The notes beneath the pieces are model-generated. The model was not told the origin of the DNA. It did no database searches and saw only the letters and a list, made by a program, of their open reading frames with translations. The translations under genes and the position numbers were made by a program. From the NCBI GenBank assembly GCA_002291845.1, contig DBAU01000025.1, positions 1 to 14,388 of the forward strand: a stretch of 14,388 nt of DNA. The letters run 5' to 3'. How positions within the stretch are numbered: position 1 is the first letter of the stretch; the number at the start of each line of letters is the position of its first letter. Below, in pieces: positions 6,705 to 14,388 of this stretch. Source of the DNA: Alphaproteobacteria bacterium UBA1002 (GTDB lineage Bacteria; Pseudomonadota; Alphaproteobacteria; Rickettsiales; UBA998).

Positions 6705-8933
6705 ATGACAAAAGACGCTAAACAGGAAATCATCAAGCCAGTCGCTTTTAAGGACGCGCTTTCTGAGCGCTATCTGGCGTATGCCCTTTCGACAATCACG
6801 GCACGCTCTCTTCCGGATGTGCGCGACGGACTGAAGCCTGTGCATCGCCGTCTACTGTATGCCATGCTGCAGCTGCGGCTAGATCCAGACTCTGGCTATA
6901 AGAAATGCGCCCGCGTGGTGGGGGATGTCATCGGTAAATACCATCCTCATGGGGATGTGGCGGTTTATGATACGCTGGTGCGTCTGGCTCAAACGTTCGC
7001 CGTGCGCTATCCGCTGGTAGATGGGCAGGGGAATTTTGGATCGGTCGATGGTGATAATGCCGCGGCCATGCGCTACACTGAGGCACGCCTGACGGCTATG
7101 GCCATGGCGCTGCTGGAGGGCATTGAGGCCGATACCGTTGATTTCCGCGCCACCTATGATGGCGAAGATCAGGAGCCTATCGTGCTTCCTGCGCGTGTAC
7201 CAAATTTGCTGGCAAACGGATCGGAGGGCATTGCCGTCGGCATGGCAACCAGCATTCCACCGCACAATATTGGCGAGTTATGCGAAGGGCTTTTAACGCT
7301 CCTGCGAAAGCCTTCCGCAAGTGTTGCTGAGCTTCTCGAGGTCATTCCAGGCCCGGACTTTCCCACCGGGGGGGTGATTGCTGAGAACCGTTCTGTTATT
7401 CAAAACGCCTATGAAACAGGCCGAGGCAGCATTCGCGTGCGCGCGCGCTGGGAGAAGGAAGTCCTTAGCCATGGGCTCTATCAAATTGTGATTAGCGAGA
7501 TTCCTTATCAGGTGCCGAAGTCTCGACTCATTGAGCAGATTGCCGAATTGTTCCGTAATAAGAAGCTTCCACTTCTCGGCAATATACGCGATGAGTCAGC
7601 CGAAACCATTCGCATTGTACTGGAGCCAAAGTCGCGTACGGTTGATCCGGATATGCTCATGGAATCGTTATTTAAGGTAACGGATCTGCAAACCCGTTTC
7701 AGCGTGAACCTTAACGTGCTTACCTCCAAGGGCATGCCTCAGGTGCTGAACTTAAAGCAAATGCTCGAGGCCTTTATTGAACACCGCTTCGAAGTGCTCT
7801 ACCGCCGATCGCGCTATCGTCTCTCTAAAATCGCTGACCGGTTGGAGGTACTGGGCGGTTTACTGGTGGCATATCTCAACATTGATGAAGTCATCCGCAT
7901 TATCCGTGAGGAAGACGAGCCAAAGCCCGTCATGATGAAGAAGTGGAAGCTCACCGATCGTCAGGTGGAGGCCATCCTGAATATGCGGCTTCGTAGTCTT
8001 CGCAAGCTGGAAGAAATCGAAATCAACCGTGAGCAAGCCGAGTTGCTCTCAGAGCAGGAACGACTGCAAACCATTCTGGAAGATGAAAAAGAAGCGCGTA
8101 AAGTCATCCGCGGGGAAATAAAAGATGTGCAGAAGGAATTCGGGGCAGGTGACGCGCTTGGCCGTCGCCGCACCGAATTTACCGATGCCCCGGTGGCAGT
8201 GGATATTTCCATTGAAGCCTTTATCGAAAAAGAGCCTATCACCGTTGTGTATTCACGCATGGGGTGGATCCGCGCGTTCAAAGGCCATTTTGATAGCTTT
8301 GATGATCTAAAGTTTAAAGAAGGTGATGAGTTGGCATGCATGCTGAAAGCGCGTACGACCGACAAGATTCTCTTTTTTGCAAGCAATGGCAGATTCTATA
8401 CGCTGACAGGTGATCGCTTGCCCCGCGGAAAGGGTTTTGGAGAGCCACTGCGTTTAATGATCGACCTCCCCAATGAGGATGACATTGTGGAAATGCACGT
8501 GTTTGAAGGCGGGCGTAAAATGTTGCTCGCCAGCGATCAGGGTAAAGGTTTTCTCGTGGATGAGGATAGTGTGGTGGCTTCAACACGGGGAGGCAAGCAG
8601 ATCCTCAGCATAGGCGAAGGCAGCAAGGCAATCGCATGCCAGCCGGTGAAAGAGGAAGATATGGTGGCTGTCATCGGTGCACATCGTAAGCTATTGGTGT
8701 TTCCGCTATTTCAGATTCCGTCCATGGCCAAAGGTCAGGGTGTGCAACTGATGAAGTTGAAAGATGCACGTTTGAGTGACGTAAAAGTCTTCCGGAAGGA
8801 AGCGGGCTTGAGCTGGTTGATCGGAGATCGGGTAAGGACCGAAGCGGATGTTACCCCGTGGTTGGGTGATCGTGCCAGTGCGGGCAAGTTGCCCCCTGTA
8901 GGCTTCCCACGTTCAAACAAGTTTTCCGGGTAA
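6705..8933 (+). CDS. parC: DNA topoisomerase IV subunit A
   Basis: ParC is the DNA-cutting subunit of topoisomerase IV, a type II enzyme that with ParE separates linked daughter chromosomes. The product is 742 residues from the ATG at 6705. The N-terminal breakage-reunion domain shows the ARSLPDVRDGLKPVHRR motif, GKYHPHGD at 77-84 and AAAMRYTEARL with catalytic Tyr124. The coiled region QVEAILNMRLRSLRKLEE is the usual C-gate feature. The C-terminal domain has degenerate beta-pinwheel blades (for example MGWIRAFKGH) and is short, which, with the ending GFPRSNKF, separates ParC from GyrA. At the quinolone-determining positions it has Val85 and Asp89 where E. coli ParC has Ser80 and Glu84. parE is not in the window. 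A consensus extended -10 promoter, a DnaA box and a dyad precede the gene. It converges with the minus-strand sensor gene 64 bases downstream, and I see no clear terminator in that gap. Confidence 0.95.
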   Translation: MTKDAKQEIIKPVAFKDALSERYLAYALSTITARSLPDVRDGLKPVHRRLLYAMLQLRLDPDSGYKKCARVVGDVIGKYHPHGDVAVYDTLVRLAQTFAVRYPLVDGQGNFGSVDGDNAAAMRYTEARLTAMAMALLEGIEADTVDFRATYDGEDQEPIVLPARVPNLLANGSEGIAVGMATSIPPHNIGELCEGLLTLLRKPSASVAELLEVIPGPDFPTGGVIAENRSVIQNAYETGRGSIRVRARWEKEVLSHGLYQIVISEIPYQVPKSRLIEQIAELFRNKKLPLLGNIRDESAETIRIVLEPKSRTVDPDMLMESLFKVTDLQTRFSVNLNVLTSKGMPQVLNLKQMLEAFIEHRFEVLYRRSRYRLSKIADRLEVLGGLLVAYLNIDEVIRIIREEDEPKPVMMKKWKLTDRQVEAILNMRLRSLRKLEEIEINREQAELLSEQERLQTILEDEKEARKVIRGEIKDVQKEFGAGDALGRRRTEFTDAPVAVDISIEAFIEKEPITVVYSRMGWIRAFKGHFDSFDDLKFKEGDELACMLKARTTDKILFFASNGRFYTLTGDRLPRGKGFGEPLRLMIDLPNEDDIVEMHVFEGGRKMLLASDQGKGFLVDEDSVVASTRGGKQILSIGEGSKAIACQPVKEEDMVAVIGAHRKLLVFPLFQIPSMAKGQGVQLMKLKDARLSDVKVFRKEAGLSWLIGDRVRTEADVTPWLGDRASAGKLPPVGFPRSNKFSG

Positions 8934-8997
8934 TTTTGGCCTGTAGGCTTTGACGGAGTTCACCATTTGTTTGAGCGAACAGTGGTAGAAGTACGCT

Positions 8998-10848
8998 CTA
9001 TGAGATCTTGCGCTCATCCCTGACAAATAATGTGTCGGGGAAGCGAAGGTAGATGCGGCACACATGGTTATGTGACACCGACGTTTCTATGCGCCCCTGA
9101 TGCAGGGAAAGCAGCATTCGCGTCAGAGCCAAGCTAATGCCGTCACTGCGGGCGGAGCTTTGCAGATCCGGCGTTTCCATAGGGTCACTCTGGCGCAGGT
9201 TGAACTTCATCATCACCACAAATTCCTCAAGCCCCTCTTGGTTTTTATCCAAAAGCGTTTCGACAATGATGCTGCTTCCCGGGGCAGAGCGTGCAGTGGC
9301 GTTCGCCAGTGTGTGCAACAGGATCTGATTTAGTTTCTCTTCATCCATAAGCAGTTTTGGAAGCTGCTCATCTAGACGAAGCTTAATATCCATGTGTTTA
9401 TGAGCTGGCAAATCGGTGAAATGACGGATAGCGCGGTGAATGGCAAAAGAGAGGTCAATCGGCTGCTCATGCAGCATCAGCGTACCGTATTCGGCCTCAG
9501 AAATGGCAGCAAGATCATTGATCATCTGATGCAGCTGGCGGGTTTTTTGATAGATGAGGCTGGCTTGATCAATATAGCGACGGTTGGGTAGTGGGCCAAA
9601 ATGCTGATCTCGCACCGCCTGCACCGCTTCTTCAATGGTTTGCAGCGGTTGATTAAGTTCCACAGATAGACTTTTCAGGAACTCCAGCCGTGCTTTCGCC
9701 ATGCGTTGTCCGGTTTCTTTGATACGCGTCAGATAGCGGTTCTTCATCACCAGCTCGTTCTCTTTACGCCGCCGCTCCTCCAAATACTCATCGATTTTCT
9801 TGATCTGCTGGGACAGTACTTCAATTTCTACCGGCCCATGCTTTTCAAGCGGGCGATAACGTTTGCCGCGGGCAATATCGGCGACGATTTCACAGAGATT
9901 GAGTACGGGCTTGATAATTTTGGAGCGAATAATCCACAGGATCGCCACCAAAAGAAGGGCAATCCAGAATACCTGCATCAGCTTTCCACGCAGAGATGTG
10001 TGCACCACCGACTTGCTACGTTCCGGATCATGGCTTACCACAATAACGTAGGGGTATTCGGTGGAGACCTCGTAGAAGGTAAATAGCTCGTCCGGATGAA
10101 ACAGATCCGCACGTGTTAATGCACCCGTAGGTTTTTTCTTGAAATCAATTTTCTTGAGGCTCTCTTCAATGGTCTCACGCGGTGTGAAAATATCTTTATC
10201 ATTCGTTTCGGTGAGCGGGTTGAGGGTGGTGCTATAAATCGAAAAATCTATTCCTATTTCGCGGATCACTTTACGCAATTCATCGGTCAGTCCGACCAGA
10301 TCCACCGATGATAAGATCGCGCCAACATGGTTACCGCGATAATCCGTCAGGCCAAGGCAAATAGGCAGCACCCAGCGTTCGGATACGCGGCCTTGAATGG
10401 GACGCCCAATTTGGATTTTCCATGGCTCGGTGAGCGCCTTTTTAATGTAATCACGGTCGGAGACATCGATTGGCTTGCCGAGGATTCCCCGATTGCTGCT
10501 GACAACCACCTGCTGGTTGGCATCAATCCACGAGAAGACATCATCCCGATGCGCCTGATCGTTAAATGAGCGCAGCAAACGCGCAATCCCGTTCAGATTA
10601 TCCGGCCCAATCTGACTGATCTGGCGGGCGAGCGATTCAAGAAGGTAGGAGCTGTTTTCAATCTCCACAATCAAAGCGCGGTCAATGCGGAGCGATTCGC
10701 TTTCCATATGACCGATCACATTTTGCGCGTGATCCTCATAGGTGCGGTAAGCAACCAGTACCGAAACGGCCGCAAGAAACACAACAATCACCAGCGATAG
10801 CAGAACGAAATCGCGGGAAAGGGACGGGTTACTGGCAGATGCCTTCAT
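8998..10848 (-). CDS. Membrane sensor protein with degenerate histidine-kinase core (probable pseudokinase)
   Basis: The 616-residue product has the layout of a sensor kinase. A transmembrane helix at about 13-34 is followed by a periplasmic dCache-like domain at about 36-285 (DVFSWIDANQQVVVSS at 103-118, DVSDRDY at 128-134, WVLPICLGLTDYRGNHVGAI at 159-178). A second helix lies at about 290-308, then a HAMP segment (KPVLNLCEIVADIARG) and a coiled coil to about 385. The dimerisation helices follow, and a Bergerat-fold region runs from about 485 to 605. The H-box that normally reads SHELRTPL reads SVELNQPL (395-402), so the phosphoacceptor His is Val396. The N-box keeps Asn516 (TLANAT), but no DxGxG motif is present around 543-560, and the G2 box is reduced to SDGISLAL (568-575). 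The FGPLPNRRY spacing after the H-box resembles DivJ/PleC-type kinases. No response regulator is adjacent. Translation probably begins at ATG 10848; a TTG at 10854 is the only earlier start nearby, and neither has a good RBS. The role is unknown: it may signal as a scaffold or allosteric partner. Confidence 0.88.
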   Translation of the reverse strand: MKASASNPSLSRDFVLLSLVIVVFLAAVSVLVAYRTYEDHAQNVIGHMESESLRIDRALIVEIENSSYLLESLARQISQIGPDNLNGIARLLRSFNDQAHRDDVFSWIDANQQVVVSSNRGILGKPIDVSDRDYIKKALTEPWKIQIGRPIQGRVSERWVLPICLGLTDYRGNHVGAILSSVDLVGLTDELRKVIREIGIDFSIYSTTLNPLTETNDKDIFTPRETIEESLKKIDFKKKPTGALTRADLFHPDELFTFYEVSTEYPYVIVVSHDPERSKSVVHTSLRGKLMQVFWIALLLVAILWIIRSKIIKPVLNLCEIVADIARGKRYRPLEKHGPVEIEVLSQQIKKIDEYLEERRRKENELVMKNRYLTRIKETGQRMAKARLEFLKSLSVELNQPLQTIEEAVQAVRDQHFGPLPNRRYIDQASLIYQKTRQLHQMINDLAAISEAEYGTLMLHEQPIDLSFAIHRAIRHFTDLPAHKHMDIKLRLDEQLPKLLMDEEKLNQILLHTLANATARSAPGSSIIVETLLDKNQEGLEEFVVMMKFNLRQSDPMETPDLQSSARSDGISLALTRMLLSLHQGRIETSVSHNHVCRIYLRFPDTLFVRDERKIS

Positions 10849-10861
10849 GCGCAACGTGCGG

Positions 10862-10889
10862 TTTATATTGCCTTTGCACTGTATGCGAA
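10862..10889 (-). promoter_or_regulatory. Weak candidate promoter for the sensor gene
   Basis: On the minus strand TTCGCA (10889-10884) is followed after 16 bases by TATAAA (10867-10862). Both elements deviate from consensus and the predicted transcript would begin only a few bases before the start codon. It is supported mainly by the terminator-like hairpin upstream, which implies separate transcription. Confidence 0.25.
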
Positions 10890-10931
10890 GGGGGACGTGG
10901 ATTCAATGCTTGCCCTCTATTTTTGCCAATC

Positions 10932-10959
10932 AAAAGGAAAAACCGCTCCACTGTGGAGC
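10932..10959 (-). terminator. Probable intrinsic terminator after the 564-residue gene
   Basis: Read on the minus strand, GCTCCA-CAG-TGGAGC forms a 6-base-pair stem with a 3-base loop (10959-10945). It is followed two bases later by GGTTTTTCCTTTT, giving T-runs at 10942-10938 and 10935-10932. It begins 7 bases after the stop codon of the gene ending at 10967 and lies before the sensor gene, so the two are probably separate transcription units. The short stem makes it a moderate terminator. Confidence 0.5.
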
Positions 10960-10966
10960 AAACGCC

Positions 10967-12661
10967 TCAGAGCCGGGCCGGTTCTACGCTTGTCACAGCG
11001 CTATGAGCCGCGAGATCGCGATAGCTTGTCATGGGATCGGCTTTAGCACTACGCTTCTCCAGAAGCGTTTCTTGAGCTTTTTGTGCGGTTCCTTCATGGA
11101 TATGCTGGGTGACCGTCGGCTGTGGAATGTCACCCGTGGTGTCTGCCCGCTCACCCGGTCTTTCAGGGGCTAAGGCCATGGGCGGCACCGCTTCCATAGC
11201 ATGGGGTGTATTTTTGCGTGCTTCGAGATCCACGGTTGGCGAGGATACATGAGGCATCGCCGCCTGCTCATCGCCACGACCGTTAAAAAACAGAGAAGTT
11301 ACGCGGCTCCACCCAAAGGTCATGGCGGCCATCACCAACGAGTATATCACTTCGAGGTAGGTATCCGATACAATAGACTTCAGCCGCTGCTCGCCGCTGA
11401 CTTGCTGGAAGTTGCGCTCTTCAAAATGCTTGCCCTCGGCAAACGCCTGCTTCCAGCCTGCAGGGGCGACACCGAGGCGGCGCTCCAGCTTTTCAGTCAA
11501 GCCCGCCGTCAGCCGGTTTCCTTTCAGCCCGCCGATCGTGGCTTCCATGGCGCGCCCTGCCCAGACCTTGGCGCCTTCAAAGCCGAGTGGACGCAGGATG
11601 TTTTTGCGTGAGCCTGTTGCCACATAGGCCCCAACAATCAGCGGATAAGCGATCGCACGGGCCGTCAGCACGCTGCTCCAGCTTTGTTGCGGCTCGTTTT
11701 GAATCTTTTCATGCCCTTTTTGCAGGGCGTCCCGTTGAGCATCGTTTAGCGAATGCTTTTGCTGGTATTTCTCATCATAGGCTTTGACGATATTAAACTT
11801 ACGATCTTCCAGCCACTTAATCGGAGCCATCAGGAGCCAGCCGCCGGTGCCGAGGAGGAAAAAATCCACGACGAAGGCCGCCCATCCCCGGGATTTCTGC
11901 ATTTTGATGGTGGTTTCGCTTGCCCTCTTAAAGGCGGCTTCCAGCCCTTCCGCATTTTTGCCGAAATGCGCCATCGCGCCGCTGGATTTCTGTTCCAGAT
12001 GCTTCAACAGCCCTTCTTTGTGGCCGTTCAGGCCCGCCATGAATTTATCGGCTTCCATGAAGGCATCACGGGATTTTACCAGATCCGGCGCATGCTGCTT
12101 GGCGTATTGCTTCACCTCGTCATAGAACGCGTCGGCATGCATTACATCTTCCGGGGTGAAGGCCGTTCCTGCGGCCTTATTGCCGACCCATGTATACATG
12201 CGGTTAAAGGTTGGCTGCCAACCACTATGTTTAGCTTTATCAGCAAGATAGATTGATACGCCGGAATTAACCAAATAGCCGATGCCAAACCAGTCCAGCA
12301 GGTTAAAGTAACGTTCTCCCGGGGTTCCTCCCAGACGTCGGGCTAAAAAGTTATTCGCTCCGACCGTCGCCGTCTGGCCAGTATTGGTCTGGCCACCACC
12401 ATTTTTCATCGCACTGGCGGCGGCGCGCAGGGCTTCACGTTCACGGTTGTCTGGATCAATAATTGCCGCAGCAGGACTGGGGTTGGCCGGACGGGTATAG
12501 ACGGTATCGCCAGGGAGTGGCTGCGGGGTTGTATCACTCACCATCGCGTCGCGCGGCACATCCCCTGCCTGTGGAAGATCAGCATCGGTCTTTATGGTGC
12601 GCTCGGACGCTAAAGCTTTGTTTTCTTCGCTCATGCCAGGTGAAAGAGAGTCATTGGGCAT
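10967..12661 (-). CDS. Unrecognised multi-pass membrane protein with disordered ends
   Basis: I do not recognise this 564-residue protein. Residues 1-110 are polar and low in complexity (rich in Pro, Thr, Ala, Asp, with GGGQTNTGQTATVG near 88-101) and look disordered. A hydrophobic segment at about 118-140 (RYFNLLDWFGIGYLVNSGV) is followed by a soluble, Lys/His-rich helical stretch at 141-258. Further hydrophobic segments lie at about 259-281 (AAFVVDFFLLGTGGWLLMAP), 331-349 and 435-459. The tail from about 460 to 564 is again Pro/Ala/Glu/Thr-rich and probably disordered. There is no signal peptide at the extreme N-terminus, no cysteine and no catalytic motif I can name. The coding strand is clear, because the opposite-strand frames are broken into short pieces. 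ATG 12661 gives the longest product; ATG 12634 (residue 10) is a possible alternative, and neither has a strong RBS. It is flanked by terminators on both sides (groEL's upstream, its own downstream), so it is probably transcribed alone. Confidence 0.8.
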   Translation of the reverse strand: MPNDSLSPGMSEENKALASERTIKTDADLPQAGDVPRDAMVSDTTPQPLPGDTVYTRPANPSPAAAIIDPDNREREALRAAASAMKNGGGQTNTGQTATVGANNFLARRLGGTPGERYFNLLDWFGIGYLVNSGVSIYLADKAKHSGWQPTFNRMYTWVGNKAAGTAFTPEDVMHADAFYDEVKQYAKQHAPDLVKSRDAFMEADKFMAGLNGHKEGLLKHLEQKSSGAMAHFGKNAEGLEAAFKRASETTIKMQKSRGWAAFVVDFFLLGTGGWLLMAPIKWLEDRKFNIVKAYDEKYQQKHSLNDAQRDALQKGHEKIQNEPQQSWSSVLTARAIAYPLIVGAYVATGSRKNILRPLGFEGAKVWAGRAMEATIGGLKGNRLTAGLTEKLERRLGVAPAGWKQAFAEGKHFEERNFQQVSGEQRLKSIVSDTYLEVIYSLVMAAMTFGWSRVTSLFFNGRGDEQAAMPHVSSPTVDLEARKNTPHAMEAVPPMALAPERPGERADTTGDIPQPTVTQHIHEGTAQKAQETLLEKRSAKADPMTSYRDLAAHSAVTSVEPARL

Positions 12662-12672
12662 AATGATAATTT

Positions 12673-12700
12673 ACCATAAGCCCCCGTGGCACTGTGTGAA
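12673..12700 (-). promoter_or_regulatory. Candidate promoter for the 564-residue gene
   Basis: On the minus strand TTCACA (12700-12695, 5 of 6 to TTGACA) is followed after 16 bases by TATGGT (12678-12673, 4 of 6 to TATAAT). It lies between the groEL terminator and the ATG at 12661. The leader would be very short, so the ATG at 12634 could fit this promoter better. Evidence is consensus matching only. Confidence 0.3.
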
Positions 12701-12731
12701 GATTCGATGACGTTCCAGGTAAGGGAATACT

Positions 12732-12768
12732 AAAAAATAAGGCCGGGAGCGGTTCTCCCGGCCTTATT
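12732..12768 (-). terminator. Strong intrinsic terminator of groEL
   Basis: A 14-base-pair perfect stem (12736-12749 with 12755-12768, core GGCCGGGAG/CTCCCGGCC) closes a 5-base loop. Read on the minus strand it is followed by a run of six T's (complement of 12737-12732, partly paired in the stem base). It lies 34 bases after the groEL stop codon and should end the groESL transcript. The plus-strand side has no comparable T-run. Confidence 0.85.
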
Positions 12769-12802
12769 AATTAACAAGCACGTATGTACGCGAGTGGTTA
12801 GA

Positions 12803-14388
12803 CTAGAAGTCCATATCACCCATACCGCCCATTCCACCCATGCCGCCAGCGGCCGCCGGTTTGGCGTCTTCTGGCTTGTCTGCCACGAGGGCTTCGGTGG
12901 TAATGAGCAGGCCAGCGACGGAAGCCGCATCCTGCAGGGCCGTGCGCACAACCTTCGCCGGATCAATAATGCCCGCGTCCATCAGATTGACATACTCAAG
13001 GTTTTGCGCATCGAAACCATAGTTGGTATCTTTGCTTTCCAAGAGCTTGCCGGCAACTACAGCACCATCCAGACCGGCATTTTCGACGATCTGACGGATC
13101 GGAGCCTGCAGGGCACGGCGTACGATGTTGATCCCGGCTTTCTGGTCTTCGTTGGTCGGGTTCAGCTTGTCGAGGGCAGCCGCTGCATAGAGCAGGGTCG
13201 CGCCGCCACCCGGTACAATGCCTTCCTCTACCGCGGCGCGGGTCGCGTGCAACGCGTCATCAACGCGGTCTTTACGCTCCTTCACCTCGATCTCGGTGGC
13301 CCCGCCGACTTTCAGCACAGCTACGCCGCCAGAAAGTTTAGCCAGTCGCTCTTGCAGCTTCTCACGGTCGTAGTCCGAGGAGGTTTCTTCGATCTGCGCA
13401 CGGATTTGCTTGCAACGGGCTTCGATGCTGTTATCACCCTGTTTCTTACCAGCGCCATCCACGATGGTAGTTTCTTCTTTGGTGATAACCACTTTCTTGG
13501 CGCGACCGAGCATATCTACGCCGACGCTCTCCAGCTTGATGCCGAGATCTTCGCTGATGACCTGGCCACCGGTGAGGATGGCGATGTCTTCCAGCATGGC
13601 TTTGCGACGATCACCAAAGCCAGGCGCTTTGACCGCAGCGACTTTGAGGCCACCGCGCAGCTTATTGACCACGAGGGTGGCCAGCGCTTCGCCTTCGACG
13701 TCTTCCGCAATAATGAGGAGCGGACGACCAGACTGAACCACCGCTTCGAGCAGCGGAAGCATCGGCTGAAGACCGGAAAGTTTCTTTTCAAACAGAAGGA
13801 TCACCGGGTTTTCCAGCTCGGCAACCATTTTCTCGCTGTTGGTGATGAAATACGGCGACAGATAGCCGCGGTCAAACATCATCCCTTCCACTACGTCGAT
13901 CTCGAACTCGAGGCCTTTGGCTTCTTCCACGGTGATGACGCCTTCACGGCCTACACGCTCCATGGCTTCTGCCAGTTTTTGACCAATTTCTTTGTCACCG
14001 TTCGCGGAGATGGTGCCGACCTGTGCGATTTTCTCTTTCGAGTTACCGATCATGGTGGACTTTTTCTTGATTTCTTCCACCACAGATTCCACGGCCATAT
14101 CAATGCCGCGCTTGAGATCCATCGGGTTCAGACCCGCGGCCACCGCTTTAGCGCCTTCTTTGACAATCGCATGAGCCAATACCGTCGCGGTGGTGGTGCC
14201 ATCACCTGCCAGGTCATTGGTTTTGCTGGCGACTTCGCGCAGCATTTGAGCGCCCATGTTCTGGAACTTGTTGGGCAGGGTGATTTCTTTTGCGACGCTT
14301 ACGCCATCTTTCGTGATGCGCGGTGCACCGAAAGACTTTTCCAGAACCACGTTACGACCTTTCGGTCCGAGGGTCACTTTCACGGCAT
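12803..14388 (-). CDS. groL: Chaperonin GroEL (5' end outside window)
   Basis: GroEL is the 60-kDa chaperonin that folds proteins in a double-ring cage with GroES and ATP. The frame is open to the window edge; the visible part begins within the codon for Asp of DAVKVTLGPKG, so about 25 N-terminal residues are missing by comparison with E. coli GroEL. Visible motifs include the ATP-site segments TLGPKGRNVVLEK and GDGTTTATVLAHA, ITKDGVSVAKEI, the apical-domain segment RGYLSPYFITN and VPGGGATLLYAA. The end is the flexible GGMGGMGGMGDMDF tail typical of bacterial GroEL. It stops with TAG 12805-12803 and is followed by a strong terminator. groES would be expected further right, outside the window. 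The sequence is highly conserved and shows no damage. Confidence 0.98.
   Translation of the reverse strand, partial: AVKVTLGPKGRNVVLEKSFGAPRITKDGVSVAKEITLPNKFQNMGAQMLREVASKTNDLAGDGTTTATVLAHAIVKEGAKAVAAGLNPMDLKRGIDMAVESVVEEIKKKSTMIGNSKEKIAQVGTISANGDKEIGQKLAEAMERVGREGVITVEEAKGLEFEIDVVEGMMFDRGYLSPYFITNSEKMVAELENPVILLFEKKLSGLQPMLPLLEAVVQSGRPLLIIAEDVEGEALATLVVNKLRGGLKVAAVKAPGFGDRRKAMLEDIAILTGGQVISEDLGIKLESVGVDMLGRAKKVVITKEETTIVDGAGKKQGDNSIEARCKQIRAQIEETSSDYDREKLQERLAKLSGGVAVLKVGGATEIEVKERKDRVDDALHATRAAVEEGIVPGGGATLLYAAAALDKLNPTNEDQKAGINIVRRALQAPIRQIVENAGLDGAVVAGKLLESKDTNYGFDAQNLEYVNLMDAGIIDPAKVVRTALQDAASVAGLLITTEALVADKPEDAKPAAAGGMGGMGGMGDMDF

Noticed and set aside
8895..8950. 11-base direct repeat CCTGTAGGCTT at 8895-8905 and 8940-8950
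   Set aside because: One copy lies in the parC coding end and the other just after its stop. There is no further repeat or associated element, so it looks like chance or a small local duplication.
8962..8986. Imperfect stem-loop in the gap between convergent parC and the sensor gene
   Set aside because: ACCA and TGTT arms pair with AACA and TGGT around a bulge, but no T-run follows on either strand, so a terminator call is not supported.
9661..9663. Possibility that the missing His of the sensor kinase is a frameshift artefact
   Set aside because: The frame is continuous with recognisable family sequence on both sides of Val396 (EFLKSL before, PLQTIEEA after), and the G boxes are also degenerate, so a local frameshift does not explain it.
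11753..12256. 167-residue open frame on the plus strand opposite the 564-residue gene
   Set aside because: It covers only part of the region, has no RBS or recognisable motif, and the minus-strand frame is continuous over 1.7 kb between two terminators.
1..14388. CRISPR arrays, transposases, integrases, toxin-antitoxin pairs, tRNA or rRNA genes
   Set aside because: I searched by eye for regular repeats, terminal inverted repeats, recombinase motifs and tRNA-like folds and saw none.

Overview
The window looks like a stretch of an alphaproteobacterial chromosome. The RecO and ParC sequences have the alphaproteobacterial form: RecO carries a YVSPKSGRAVS segment in place of a full zinc finger, and ParC ends in GFPRSNKF. 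The inferred histidine-kinase ancestor is of the DivJ/PleC kind. An ISC-type hscB-hscA-fdx block, rather than SUF alone, points to an early-branching group (Micavibrionales-, Rickettsiales- or Holosporales-like), but the sequence alone does not settle this. Base composition is balanced to slightly GC-rich by eye. I see no mobile elements, CRISPR arrays or RNA genes. Coding density is high and no gene-free gap exceeds about 140 bases.

Left part (1-6616, plus strand): the 3' end of hscB, then hscA, a 2Fe-2S ferredoxin (fdx), an unrecognised membrane-anchored 498-residue protein, an M3-family oligoendopeptidase and recO, with gaps of 13 to 70 bases. The first three form the chaperone/electron-transfer half of the ISC iron-sulfur cluster assembly system. 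The following genes are probably co-transcribed in part, although recO may have its own weak promoter.

Middle (6617-8933, plus strand): parC, the topoisomerase IV A subunit, has its own control region. A consensus extended -10 promoter overlaps the recO stop codon. A perfect DnaA-box 9-mer and a dyad hairpin lie between this promoter and the parC start.

Right part (8998-14388, minus strand, convergent with parC): reading leftward, the body of groEL (its 5' end lies outside the window) ends at a strong terminator. Next comes an unrecognised 564-residue protein with about four hydrophobic segments and disordered ends, followed by its own probable terminator. Last is a membrane sensor protein with the layout of a histidine kinase whose phosphoacceptor histidine is replaced by valine and whose ATP-binding G boxes are eroded, so it is probably a pseudokinase.

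Most of the window is core housekeeping. The items most worth a second look are the degenerate sensor kinase, the 564-residue protein beside groEL, and the DnaA-box/hairpin leader of parC. I did not find a clear new multi-gene system.
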